Made by a program: the position numbers and the translations under genes. 64,000 nucleotides of DNA from Branchipolynoe longqiensis (lineage: Eukaryota > Annelida > Polychaeta > Phyllodocida > Polynoidae): positions 42,531,347 to 42,595,346 of the forward strand of contig CM059199.1 in NCBI GenBank assembly GCA_030323885.1. The letters run 5' to 3'. Shown piece by piece: positions 54,085 to 63,384 of this stretch (position 1 is the stretch's first letter; every line of letters starts with the position of its first letter). The notes under the pieces were generated by a model, which was given only the letters and a program-made list of their open reading frames with translations, made no database searches and had not been told where the DNA came from.

Positions 54085-54775
54085 ATAATAGCGAAATAGC
54101 GAATGGTAGACAGGAAGTGTGAACACTTATTTGTCCCTCATTTTTGCTTGAATGCAAGTAAATAAGCAACACAAGGAATAATTAGTAGCATGTGGTAAAT
54201 AAGGGGTCAAATTTCCCGGGATCATCAGCCCATACTTGTTCTAATGTATTCTTGAATGAATTTATTGACTCGGCATCAAAAACATTTTGTGGGAGACTGT
54301 TCCATATATTTATGATCCTGTTTGAGAAACTGTGTTGCCTTAACTTTGAAATGGCTCTTGGTTTTACTAGTTTGAGAGTATGGCCCCGACTGCCTTCTTT
54401 TTTATTCAAGGTGAAAAATTGGTTCATATCTATTTCATCAAAACCTTTCATAATTTTAAATACTTCAATTACGTCACTTCTTTTCCTTCTGTAGGAAAGG
54501 GTACAAATTTTCAATTCCCTAAGCCTTTGTTCATAGGGTAAGTCCTTTATAACTGCAACTAATTTTGTTGCATGTCTCTGAACCTTTTCGATCTCCAGAA
54601 TATCTTTCCGAAAAATTGGGCTCCAAATTTGTGGACAGTATTCCAAAATTGGCCTAACAAGAGACTTAAATAGAATGAGAAAATTGTTCTTGTTGAGGCG
54701 ATGGAAAGTTCTTTTAATTATTCCTACTCTCTGGTTAGCATTTGACAAAGTCACATGGTACAGGTGGTGTGATAT
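54085..54775 (-). mobile_element. CR1/jockey-like non-LTR retrotransposon, 5'-truncated
   Basis: Covers the RT remnant at 54182-54754 plus its 3' UTR. On the minus strand the UTR ends in GCTATTTCGCTATTATTTCGG, two to three imperfect 8-bp units. Short 8-bp 3' repeats are known for CR1-type elements, but two units are weak evidence. Only the last few hundred bases were integrated. Confidence 0.75.
54182..54754 (-). pseudogene. Reverse transcriptase C-terminal fragment (non-LTR)
   Basis: The open frame encodes 190 residues in the typical post-catalytic region of CR1/jockey-type RTs: NQRVGIIKRTFHRL (residues 7-20), LVRPILEYCPQIWSP (32-46), IEKVQRHATKLV (55-66), YRRKRSDVIEVFKIMKG (87-103), FSNRIINIWNSLPQNV (143-158) and SFKNTLEQVW (165-174). 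The catalytic FADD-type motif and endonuclease are absent because the copy is 5'-truncated. The frame has no stops over 570 bp, so the insertion is fairly young. It does not encode an active enzyme. Confidence 0.92.
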
Positions 54776-54961
54776 TGCTTTCCTTCCTCCTACCCGCCTA
54801 TCAGGAAGAGTGTCTTTTGGGGGGGTTTTCTGCTATGGGAATGGGGATGAGGAGGGAATTTCATCCCGCCTCTCATAGGACGGCTCCATGGTTGCTAATT
54901 ACAGAACTGGCTTCAGCTAGTACCTAAGTGTTACTAACTAGTCATCGGCATAACTTAGATA

Positions 54962-55464
54962 CAGTATAATCCCGTTAAACTAAAATTGAAGGGACTGTAT
55001 AAATTTGCTTGGATTACCCGATCATTGGTTTAACCAAGCTTTGGCTTTGACTTTGACTTTGAGTAAGTGTGTATTGCACATGTAATATACAATGTATGTG
55101 GACACTTTGATTATTGTTTTTTATGTCAGTAAATTATAACCCCATTAAACCAAGCTTGGTTAAACCAAACGATCAGTTAATCCAAACTGTTTTCAGCGGC
55201 CTGTCAAAATATTACCATTTATCATATAAAAAAGTCAGTGGGGTCTCAGATGACCTTATAACCACATGAGTGTTTGGTTTAACCATACCAGAGTGGTCTG
55301 GGGTCTGACAATTTTGTTTGGATTAACTGATAATTTGGATTAACAGACTTTGGCTTACCCAACTTATTTATATGATAAATGGTAGTATTTGCCTGGCCAC
55401 CAAAAATAGTTTGGATTAACCAATCGTTTTGTTTAACCAAGCTTGGTTTAACGCGGTTATACTG
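54962..55464. mobile_element. Pogo-like element with nested foldback, TA target site
   Basis: CAGTATAATCCCGTTAAAC at the left pairs with GTTTAACGCGGTTATACTG at the right, with TA outside both (54960-54961 and 55465-55466). Inner arms 55138-55235 and 55365-55464 are also inverted copies (ATTAAACCAAGCTTGG, GATCAGTTAATCCAAAC, ATTACCATTTATCATATAAA), so most of the 503 bp can fold on itself. No transposase; the nested arms suggest one element within or duplicated from another. Confidence 0.85.
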
Positions 55465-55466
55465 TA

Positions 55467-56929
55467 ACATGAGAAGAAAGTATGAAAATCTTGAAATATT
55501 GCTAGTTCTTAAGCACTCATATTTGGATGCATGTCTAAAGTAAAAACACCCAGAAAGTACGGTGAATGAACTAAAGCTTTAATCTTTATTTTGATACCAC
55601 AATTACTTGCGCTGAATATTAAGATAACACATCAAAAGCGAACTTTATTGCAGGCACTTTTTCTAATTAGCACATTCTTTTGCATCACATTAATCAGAAC
55701 AAGTACGAAAGCGTGTGGTTTTGTTTCACTTGGTGCTGAATTGCCATTAGTTACACTAGTTATTAATCAATCCTATCCAAAAGACCACTAAATGAGCTTT
55801 AATTCACTAAGGGCGGACACAGCTTACCATACAGTGGTTTTTATTTCATTTTTCGTTTGTTCCATTAAGGTCAGGCATTATGGTACGGGTGCTAGTCGGA
55901 GTGTTTTTTGTGCATTCGTCCCTAGGGGATATCGGTCCAGTGATGGTAATCGTGGGCCGGATTCGAGCCCTTAATCCTTCCTGTTACTTGTTCGTTTGAG
56001 GTGTGGGTGGGTGAAGTTAGGTGGTGAAGTTATCCGATCAGCGCTGGAGGAGTTCTGTGGCCATGGAGGCGGTTTGGGTTTGAATCGGTCACGTGGTGTT
56101 TTTGGCGGGAGGCGGGCCTGCCTCCTCCTGTAATGGGTGGAGGGGGTTCCACCTTTACGCTAGGTGGCACCATCAACGGTGTGGGTATGGGTGTTCCTTC
56201 CCCTGGAGGCATGTGGGGTCGGAGGTTCAGTCAGGGTGGCCAGTCTCCGCCCCGCGAATTAGTCATGTTAGGTTAACATGCACAATTTGATATAGGATAG
56301 ACATATATATAAAGCAAAATCAAATTATGCCGAATACAAAAACACACCTTGTGCTTCATTCGGTGTTAAAGGCAAATTGTGTTCAAGTAAAGAAATAAAT
56401 GTTAAAATGTGAATATCTTGAAAAGTAAACAAGATAGAATTTGTCTGTTTGTTGTATTATTCTGCATTTAACTAGCATTTAATTATGCTTAACCTTAATT
56501 ACCTGCCCATATCTAAAAGGTGACTGCTGGTACCTAATGCTACCGTAGCTAACTTTGGGCTAAAAGCCCTGACACACCATATCCCTTCCCTTCCTCAGCC
56601 CCCTCACCAGCCAGTCCCCCTCCCTCCAACCCCATGTTGTGGACACAAATAATTAATTATTCACAAATTAAGAGCCTCGGGAGTGGATACATAAAAAAAC
56701 GGGCCGGAACCGGAAGTAACAGTGAGAGTCCGGCGGACAAGCCATGTTTTCCTTTATTATTATATTTTTGTTTTTCATTTCAGCTATTTATTTTGTTCAG
56801 TTTAGTTTTTTTCATATTTCACTCATCATATGAAATTCTTTGTCAGTGCCAAGGCATTGGATGTGCATATGGTGATATCATTTTAGGCGATATTTTAATA
56901 TTTCTAATGTGTGTGGATGTTTTTAATGC
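55467..56929. other. No gene recognised
   Basis: Mixed-composition sequence. GGGCCGGATTCGAGCCCTTA at 55954 is B-box-like but no head was resolved. 55990-56240 is GC-rich (GGCGGGAGGCGGGCCTGCC). The 125-residue frame at 56634-57011 is hydrophobic in the middle but its end is SINE-A sequence, so it is not a gene. Confidence 0.4.
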
Positions 56930-57008
56930 GGGAGTTTGGGGTTTAAATCGAGGCCGAGTGAAAGCAGTGACTTATAACATTTACACTTGTTGCTACCTCG
57001 CTTGGCAG
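56930..57008 (+). mobile_element. SINE-A fragment cut by a retrotransposon end
   Basis: GCGGGAGTTTGGGGTTTAAA, GAGGCCGAGTGAAAGCAGTG and TTGCTACCTCGCTTGGCA correspond to the B-box/body junction. The copy stops at the (ATCA)n tail of the next element, indicating that the retrotransposon inserted there or displaced the rest. Confidence 0.65.
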
Positions 57009-57345
57009 TAATCAATCAATCAATCAATAGTTCCGTCCTCTAGTCGAGGGTTGGATGAAATGGTTCTCCACTTGTCCCGATGGTGTGCTGTTCTGATAGA
57101 CGGTGAATAATTGAAGCCTGTCCACTGTGAAATATTTGTAAACCATGATGTTCTTGGCTTCCCTCTCCCTCTGCTGCCATTCACCTTCCCTTCCAACAAT
57201 GTATGGTATATTGAACTCTGACGAATGATGTGGCCAAAATAAATAAGTTTCTTTGTCTGTATAGTGGCAAACAAGCATTTCTTATTTTTAATTTTTCTGA
57301 GAATTCTTTGTTGGTGATCTTCTTTGTCCATGATATTTTCATCAT
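57009..57345 (-). pseudogene. C-terminus of a non-LTR retrotransposon
   Basis: The minus-strand frame 57020-57331 encodes RKIKNKKCLF, LIYFGHIIRQSS, LLEGKVNGSRGRGKPRTSW and NISQWTGFNYS, then HHRDKWRTISSN. This order (L-x-Y-F/L-G-H-I-x-R, then GK-x-x-G-x-R-x-R-G-R-x-x-x-x-W, then W) is the usual extreme C-terminus of RT-endonuclease proteins of non-LTR elements. The stop codon falls within a tail of five TTGA/ATCA units at 57010-57029. The copy is strongly 5'-truncated and lacks catalytic domains. Confidence 0.87.
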
Positions 57346-57580
57346 CCTTCGATGTGGTCAGTGGATGTCACCCCTTCAAGTGCATGAAGACTGGAGCAGC
57401 AGATGAGTTAGAAAATCAATAGCTTTGAAGGTGTAACAGCAAGATGATGTGGCTCATCAGGGCACACTCTGACAAAGATGATTAAGTGGCCAGTCACCTT
57501 GGAAAGGAAGTGGAACCTACCAAGTATTTACCCATAGTAAGCAATGGTAATTAATGGAAGCAAATTTGGCAGTAATAGGT
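57346..57580. other. No feature recognised
   Basis: Sequence upstream of the retrotransposon fragment. Part may be more of its 5' portion but no coding match was seen. Confidence 0.35.
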
Positions 57581-57762
57581 ATGGGTAATAACTGGTTAAC
57601 TCAGTATCAGGATAATGTGTCTGAATGGAAGGTCATGGTGCTGGTGGCCTGGTCTCCCAGTGGCGCAGCACTATGAAGTTTCCATGACTGCACATTGTCA
57701 AAATTCAGTACCCATACTGCTATCACCTTAAGTGTTGCTAGGAGGTAAACACCCAACAAATA
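57581..57762 (+). mobile_element. SINE-A body and 3' fragment
   Basis: TAATAACTGGTTAACTCAGT, TCAGGATAATGTGTCTGAAT, GGTGGCCTGGTCTCCCAG and GGTAAACACCCAACAAATAA. The head is missing. Confidence 0.82.
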
Positions 57763-57809
57763 AATTAACCAGTGGCGCCACAGTGGTATCGTCTCTCAGT
57801 AATGAACGT

Positions 57810-58136
57810 ACCGGGCGCGGTGGCCGAATCGGTAGAGCGCGAGTCTCACGTGCAGGAGATCGGGAGTTCGGTTCGCAGTCGAGTCAAACCGATGAATTAT
57901 CAAATTGATACATGTCGCTACCGAGCCAGGTGCTTGGCATTACTAGGATATGACAAGGACTGGTTAGCTCAGTATTAGGATAATGTGACTGAGTGGGAAA
58001 TCAGGTCATGGTGCTGGCGAACTGGTCGCACAGTGGGGCAGCACTATACAGTTGGCATGAGTGTGTACTGGCATAAGTGGGTACCTGTACTGGTATGCCT
58101 TCAGATGTTGCCAGGATGTAAAACTCCAACAACCAC
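57810..58136 (+). mobile_element. SINE-A, full length, head type 1 reference copy
   Basis: ACCGGGCGCGGTGGCCGAAT and CGGTAGAGCGCGAGTCTCAC form the best-preserved type 1 head, with A-box-like TGGCCGAATCGG. GGAGTTCGGTTCGCAGTCGA is the B-box region. The body is complete to TGTAAAACTCCAACAACC. Internal Pol III promoter elements are degenerate enough that transcription is uncertain. Confidence 0.92.
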
Positions 58137-58306
58137 CCAACATGTATTGAACTTAAATATATGTACATACTATATAGATGTGTATGTCTGCCACACTTGA
58201 ATCGCCATTAGCAGGGTCTTCTATGCATCTCCCATGTGAGAGGCGAAATCAGATAAAACTAATCAGAGGAGATGGTACTTGATTAGGACATCTATTCATC
58301 TATTAA

Positions 58307-58638
58307 AGCTGCATAGTCCGATCAAGCATCAAATTTTCAAAAACAAAACAATTATCTAGAATTGATTTTACATATCTAATATAGATGCTGGTTCACTTAT
58401 TAAGCCTTTGTTGCTACATAGAAGGGAATACCAAGCCAATTCAATAGAACCTGTTACTGCAGAAGCCTATGGAGTGCTTGCCAAAACTAATCTTACATGT
58501 TTGCACTTCAAATATCTCAGACGTTAGCCATTTAAAATAAAAGTTACTTCAGACTAAAGTATGGTAGATTATAACGATCAATTTAGTGTATTTATGTCAG
58601 AAAATGACAGAAACTCAAAACCATCTGACTATGCAACT
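58307..58638. mobile_element. Family K MITE, full copy, TTAA target site
   Basis: Left end AGCTGCATAGTCCGATCAAG; right end CATCTGACTATGCAACT. TTAA directly flanks each end (58303-58306 and 58639-58642). The interior is shared with 4205-4500 and 16984-17130. TTAA duplication fits piggyBac- or Kolobok-type mobilisation. 332 bp and non-coding. Confidence 0.85.
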
Positions 58639-58771
58639 TTAAGTAAGGCCGTGAATCTAGCTGTGTAGTGCAGATCTATCAGCGTGCGCTGCCTTAATGC
58701 CTACCAGACAACCCAAACTGAACTTATTGCGACTCCCATAGCTACCCCAACAACACTGTCTCTATGACAGG

Positions 58772-59008
58772 CCACCGGACATGGTGGCCGAATCGACAGA
58801 GCGCAGGCTTCCCGTGCGGAAGGTCGGGAGCTTGCAAGCCTACAGAGTCAGATCAATGACTTACAAAATTGATACTTGTCACTATCTGGTCTGTCGATCA
58901 GCATTACTAAGATAGGGCAAGGACTGGTTAGCTCAGTGTCAGGATAATGTGACTGAGTGGGATATCAAGTCATTGTTGCCAGGATCTAAAACTCTAACAA
59001 GCAACCAA
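58772..59008 (+). mobile_element. SINE-A, head type 1, 3' half deleted
   Basis: CACCGGACATGGTGGCCGAA, CCCGTGCGGAAGGTCGGGAG and an intact first body half. At GATATCAAGTCAT it jumps to TGTTGCCAGGATCTAAAACT, losing about 100 bp between short GT-rich matches. Confidence 0.88.
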
Positions 59009-59392
59009 CCAACCTGTAGCCGAGAACTATATTCAAATTCTGAAACCGTCCAATGGTATTAGAACAAAAAGAGATATCGTCAATGGCGGATTCCCGAAAA
59101 TTGCTGACATCAGCTAAATCTCCTGAGATGATACATACCTACTCCATGCCGACCAGACTGCCGACGCCTGCCTCACGAGGGAGGTGTCTGGTGGGCATTA
59201 CAGCCTGGCAGGCTTCAAAGTGAGTTAAGTGGCAGGCTGAATCCATCACATCTCATTTTACCAGCAGCAGCAGCACTCGCAAACTGGCCTTGGTTCAGGA
59301 CAAGCAGTGTTGCGACACACTACCCTACAGAGAAAGTCAGACAGGGACACCCCAGACAGAGAAGATAGACAGAGTTTACATGGATATATGGA
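59009..59392. other. No gene recognised
   Basis: GGTGTCTGGTGGGCATTA near 59182 resembles GTGTCTGGCAGGCATTA at 44620, so a minor repeat may be shared. Otherwise unassigned. Confidence 0.35.
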
Positions 59393-59590
59393 TGCAATTT
59401 TATAATGCTGCCCCACTGGGAGACCAGGTTGCTGGCAGCATGACCTGATATCCCACACAGTCATATTATCCTGACATTGAGCCAACCAGTCATTGTCCCA
59501 ACATAATAATGCCAAGCACATGGCTAGAAAGCAAAAATATTCAATTTTTAAGTAATTCGGTTGAATCGACCAGGGTTCGAACCTGTCTAA
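59393..59590 (-). mobile_element. SINE-A, truncated at both ends
   Basis: The complement runs from GGTTCGAACCCTGGTCGATT (B-box region) to GTCTCCCAGTGGGGCAGCAT. The head stops exactly where the recombinase-element leader begins (59591). Confidence 0.85.
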
Positions 59591-60290
59591 AAAGTCGTCG
59601 TCTGGCAGCTGTAGTTGGGAAGATAATCTATATTTGCCTCTTATCTTCCCAGGCCCTCAAGAACAAGAAGAACATCGACGGGTGATGACGCTCTTCACCT
59701 CGGGAATGGCCCTCGGGACGTGGCGGAACAAAGGGCGTCAAGTAGCACGCTACCTACGCCACGCCCACCGAAACCACTACGACCCCAGGCGCCCGGGCGC
59801 CCGGACCAGTTCAACCTCATGTCCCTGATCGCCTCCCTGAATGACAAACTCAGATCACCTTCGGCGGTATACAACTACATAAGTGGGACGCATACCTGGG
59901 TCCGCCTCAGAGGAGGCTCTCCGGTGGCATTCGACACCTACCCCGTGTCGATCGTCAAGAGAGGCGTGGCCCGATCATCGCACCACAAACCCAAACAGGC
60001 CCCGCCCATCACTATCCTGGACCTCGACAACGTCATCAGCTACTTCCGTGCCGCGGGCCCTACCGCAAGGTCCTCATGGCAGCACTACTAATAGGCTTTT
60101 ACACCATCCTCCGACAAGGAAACATCCTGGTCATGGGACGCTCTCGTGACCCAAGGCACACACTAATTGGGGCCGACGTCATGGACACCGGAAGCACCCT
60201 CGGCATCCACGTCCGATCCTCAAAGACAACCAGATCGTCACGCGAAGCATTACTACCTATACAGTGTCAATGAAACTCGTCCGTAGCTAA
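59591..60290 (+). pseudogene. Tyrosine recombinase remnant (DIRS/Ngaro/Crypton-like)
   Basis: Three overlapping frames continue one protein. 59634-59828 has MALGTWRNKGRQVARYL, a SAM-like N-terminal DNA-binding helix pattern. 59720-60091 has LRSPSAVYNYISGTHTWVR and PPITILDLDNVISYF. The third frame (60076-60273) has LLIGFYTILRQGNILVMG and a VRSSKTTRS stretch. Two frameshifts (near 59795 and 60055) break it. The R in ILRQGN fits the first catalytic arginine; the later H-x-x-R and Tyr motifs are missing, so it is inactive. A leader of about 27 bp (AAGTCGTCGTCTGGCAGCTG and TAGTTG) recurs at 60464 and 48012. Confidence 0.8.
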
Positions 60291-60460
60291 TTTATAAAGT
60301 CGTATCCGTCTTTACAGTATATAGTCGTCGGTTATAATACGTCAATTTGTAATTGTTAACAATTTAACGTTCACAACTTGTCACAGTCAATGTTATGCAA
60401 AGTCAACTAATTTTTACCTTCTAAACCCGGTCGGTTTCAACTTGTCGTACGGTCGCCATT

Positions 60461-60952
60461 ATGTAAAGTCGTCGTCTGGCAGCTTTAGTTGTGTAGGCAG
60501 GCTAATAGGAAATCAATACAGGCAAGGAAAGAAAGGAAGAGTATAAAGAGTGAAAGTAGAGTGAGAGATTGTACCCTCAGGTTTATTATTATATAGTGGT
60601 ACATGGATCTGATATGGCAAACCACCTGACCATGATCTCCAATCAGCAACAAGCATATCTAGGTCCACCAATGAACAGTGCTGTGTGTGTGTGTGGTGAT
60701 CCGTGACTAACAGTTGGGAGGAGGGGGTAGTGAGTATAGCTCTTGAGCTCCTTCCACACTAACAGTAGTGCCCCTCTCACACTATCTATTTAATACACAA
60801 TGACTATTGACTACAAGTAAAGAGTCACCAGCTACTACATAAATACATTCATGCACCTGGCCCTATACATCATTTACCTTTATAGACCATTTGTAATCCT
60901 TTATAGACCATTTCACATTCCCCACGAATGCATTTTATCGGAATATTTTACA
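60461..60952 (+). repeat. Family F terminal-repeat-like unit, copy 4
   Basis: Begins AAAGTCGTCGTCTGGCAGCT and TTAGTTGTGTAGGCAGG. It runs through AGAAAGGAAGAGTATAAAGA, CTCAGGTTTATTATTATATA and GCACCTGGCCCTATACATC, ending TTATCGGAATATTTTACA. It is very close to 48009-48577. It lies 170 bp downstream of the recombinase remnant, so it could be that element's terminal repeat. Confidence 0.82.
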
Positions 60953-60956
60953 CGTG

Positions 60957-61022
60957 GATTCGAATCCCACGATCTACCAAAACGGGAGACCGACGTTCAA
61001 CTCATTCGGCCATTCCATCTGG
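60957..61022 (-). mobile_element. SINE-A head fragment
   Basis: The complement reads CCAGATGGAATGGCCGAATG, GTCGGTCTCCCGTTTTGGTA and GTGGGATTCGAATCC, a type 2 head cut right after the B box. It directly abuts the family F end. Confidence 0.8.
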
Positions 61023-61651
61023 TCTCATTAGCAGAAGATGATATACGCAGTCATATTACTTCGGGATGTATTGTACGAAGGAGGGAAACTTTCTATGGAG
61101 AGAGAGGCAGAAACATAGAAAGGTACAGATTGAGAGAGAAAGAGAGATAGTGAGAGAGAATTTACGATAATTAATTAACAAATATGATCTAGACTAATTT
61201 TCGTGAGAAAATCTCATTCAAACACAATATATTATTGGTCGGTGTGTGCTTGGGTTTATTTTAAAGGTGTGTGTGGGGGGGTGGGTGGGCGGGGGTAAAC
61301 TATTTTTTTCGGCAAAACAAAGGTTTGTGACAGCCTTATTGCAATGGTAAAGTATTTTTCATTTTACCCTTGTAATGCATCAAGGATAATACTAAATATC
61401 ATCTCAGCAGATTGACTCACTGACTACTGCATCTAAATCCTACAGGTTCCCTTGTCAACAATAAAGGGCGACCGTCTGTAGTAATACCGCTTCTTACATC
61501 TGCAAATGGTCTTCTTTTTATCCCCGTATTATAGTATTACAGCGACGTGTTTGGATGTGCGTTCTCTGATGAATGCCACACAGTGCTGCCACTCGAACAG
61601 ATGTTGGACCAGCGATTAGGTGTGTATGTGTGTGTGTGTGGGGGGGGGGGG
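61023..61651. other. No gene recognised; purine-rich and GT-rich runs
   Basis: Contains a GAGA-rich tract (61096-61160), a GTGTGTGTGG/G-run (61267-61300) and another GT/G run just before the next element (61621-61652). No coding feature. Confidence 0.45.
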
Positions 61652-61860
61652 GCCCAGACAGTTGGCCGACAGACATTTCAATGATGGACATTTCACCGAC
61701 AGACATTAAAAAGAAGAAATAAAAATAACAAACAACGTTAAAAAGAACAAATAAAGATAACAACCAAATTAAAAAGACTATATATGTCTATTTGGGTAGA
61801 TAGATATTCATTGAAATGTCCATCAGTGAAATATATGCCAGCCAAATGTCGGTCGGCCCT
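61652..61860. mobile_element. MITE with repeated GACATTTCA ends
   Basis: The left part carries TTGGCCGACAGACATTTCA, GATGGACATTTCACCGACAG and ACATTAAAAAG. The right part is the rough inverse (CATTGAAATGTCCATCAGTG, CAAATGTCGGTCGGCCC). Subterminal GACATTT units occur about three times per arm. The middle is A-rich (AAAAAGAA, AAATAAAGATAACAA). About 210 bp and non-coding. Confidence 0.72.
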
Positions 61861-62191
61861 TTCACAGTCCACGATGTGTGAGTGTGTGTGAGGGAGGGTG
61901 GCAGTCTTCTATTCTTATAGACGGTAATTGTAAAGTCTTAAGTGCACAGACAGGTGTCATATAGGATTTATACCTGACAAGTGCAAAGTTCTTTCTTTAA
62001 ATTGTGGATGGGAAGGAAATGTACCCACCACAATGTGGCAGGTGTTTCTTGAAACTGCGTTTGCATACAGAAGTGGGAAAATAAACGCGACGTTAAATGC
62101 TGTCTGCTGTCGGTGCAGTGTCAGGAAGGGATATTTATTGACAGCCATATCACTATTGGATGGCAGCTGAGTTAATAATTGAAGCTGTCAG
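61861..62191. other. No gene recognised
   Basis: Unassigned sequence before the SINE-A insertion. The minus-strand frame at 61957-62148 has no motif. Confidence 0.4.
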
Positions 62192-62202
62192 ATTGCATCC
62201 GA

Positions 62203-62551
62203 CCCAGACGGGATAGCCGAATGAGTTGAGCGTCCGTCTCCCGTTTTGGTAGATCGTGGGATTCATACGCACGGGTTTGAATCCTGGTCGGGTGAATCCA
62301 ATGACTTATTTATACTTGTCGCTTCCTAACCATTCGCTCAGCATTATTAGGAGAGGGCAAGGATCGGTTGGCTCATTGTCAGCATAATGTGACTGAGTGG
62401 GATAGCAGGTCATGGTGCTGGCGGCCTGGTCTCCCAGTCGGGCAGCACTATAAATTTGCCATGAATATGCTCTGTCACAAGATGGTACCTACCCTAATAT
62501 GACCTTAGATGTTGCCAGGATGTAAAATTCCACGAACCAACCCAACCAACC
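62203..62551 (+). mobile_element. SINE-A, full length with 11-bp TSD
   Basis: ATTGCATCCGA at 62192-62202 is repeated at 62552-62562, fixing the element at 349 bp. It starts CCCAGACGGGATAGCCGAAT (type 2 head). It has GGTTTGAATCCTGGTCGGGT as B-box region, TTGTCAGCATAATGTGACTG and GGTCATGGTGCTGGCGGCCT in the body, and ends in CCAACCCAACCAACC. The TSD proves LINE-type retroposition and defines family boundaries. The tail is AACC-type, not poly-A. Confidence 0.95.
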
Positions 62552-62694
62552 ATTGCATCCGATGCAATATAGCTAGTGTTGTCCCCATTGGCGACTGGAG
62601 CATGTAGGCTATTATTGAATGGTACAAAATAATCTCACACTTGATATGAGCACTCCTGCTGAAGAGTAATAATCTTTGGTTGACCTCGGCATTT

Positions 62695-62752
62695 TGAGTT
62701 GAGCGTCCGTCTCCTGTTTTGGGAGATCGGCAATTCGGCCATCCCGTCTGGT
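62695..62752. mobile_element. SINE-A head in foldback form
   Basis: Plus-strand head sequence (TTGAGTTGAGCGTCCGTCTC, TTTTGGGAGATCGG) is followed at once by minus-strand head (CAATTCGGCCATCCCGTCTG, GTC). Two head pieces thus face each other without a body. Confidence 0.7.
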
Positions 62753-62850
62753 CCCTAGGTGGTGAAATGGTTAGCACACTAGCCTGGAATGCAAGAGATG
62801 TGGGTTTGAGTCCCGCTCTAGGCGCAATAGTTCCCATGTTCCATCACCTC
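62752..62850 (+). mobile_element. SINE-B head and 3' segment
   Basis: CCTAGGTGGTGAAATGGTTA (A box), GTGGGTTTGAGTCCCGCTCT (B box), GGCGCAATAGTTCCC and CCATCACC. The leader is absent because the foldback SINE-A head abuts it. Confidence 0.85.
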
Positions 62851-63012
62851 CCATGACACTGTGCCCGTGACCAGGATCCTGTACAAGTCATGCACTGTAT
62901 GGTTGCTGAACCTACCCTGTGTATGTACATATGTAAGTGCAGTGCCTATATGTATGTCACTGTAAGCATTAAATGACCATTTAAAAGACTTTCAATTCCA
63001 GGGTCCGAGTGT

Positions 63013-63205
63013 TGTAGTCTGAATAAACCTCTCAGGCAATGAGCGATATAGACAGATGGGTGTAGACAGGTGGGTGTAGATATAGTGGTTACATCAGGGA
63101 GCATAGGTCGTGTAATGGTTAGCACATTGGCCCAGAATGCAAGATATGTGGGTTCAATTCCCACACTAGGCGCAATATCTACCATTTTCCATCACCCCCC
63201 AAACG
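63013..63205 (+). mobile_element. SINE-B, full copy with leader
   Basis: Leader TTGTAGTCTGAATAAACCTC and AGGCAATGAGCGATATAGAC, with a duplicated GTGTAGACAG unit. Head TAGGTCGTGTAATGGTTAGC and GTGGGTTCAATTCCCACACT. 3' segment GGCGCAATATCTACCATTTT. Confidence 0.87.
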
Positions 63206-63384
63206 ATAACATGGAATATATTGCATGGGCGTTGTGAATAGGAGCCACTGCTGCCGCTTTTCAAACGTGGTGTGCAATGTCAGTAGGTTCTCATTAAAGT
63301 TAGCTCGTTATACCTTAATGACTCCCACCACTATTTTAAGACACAAGGGGCAGTCCCTCTAATCTACGAGGGACATGGTGGGAT

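Noticed and set aside
57811..57885. Possible functional tRNA gene
   Set aside because: A- and B-box-like segments are present, but no cloverleaf with paired acceptor stem could be drawn, and the sequence continues into the SINE-A body.
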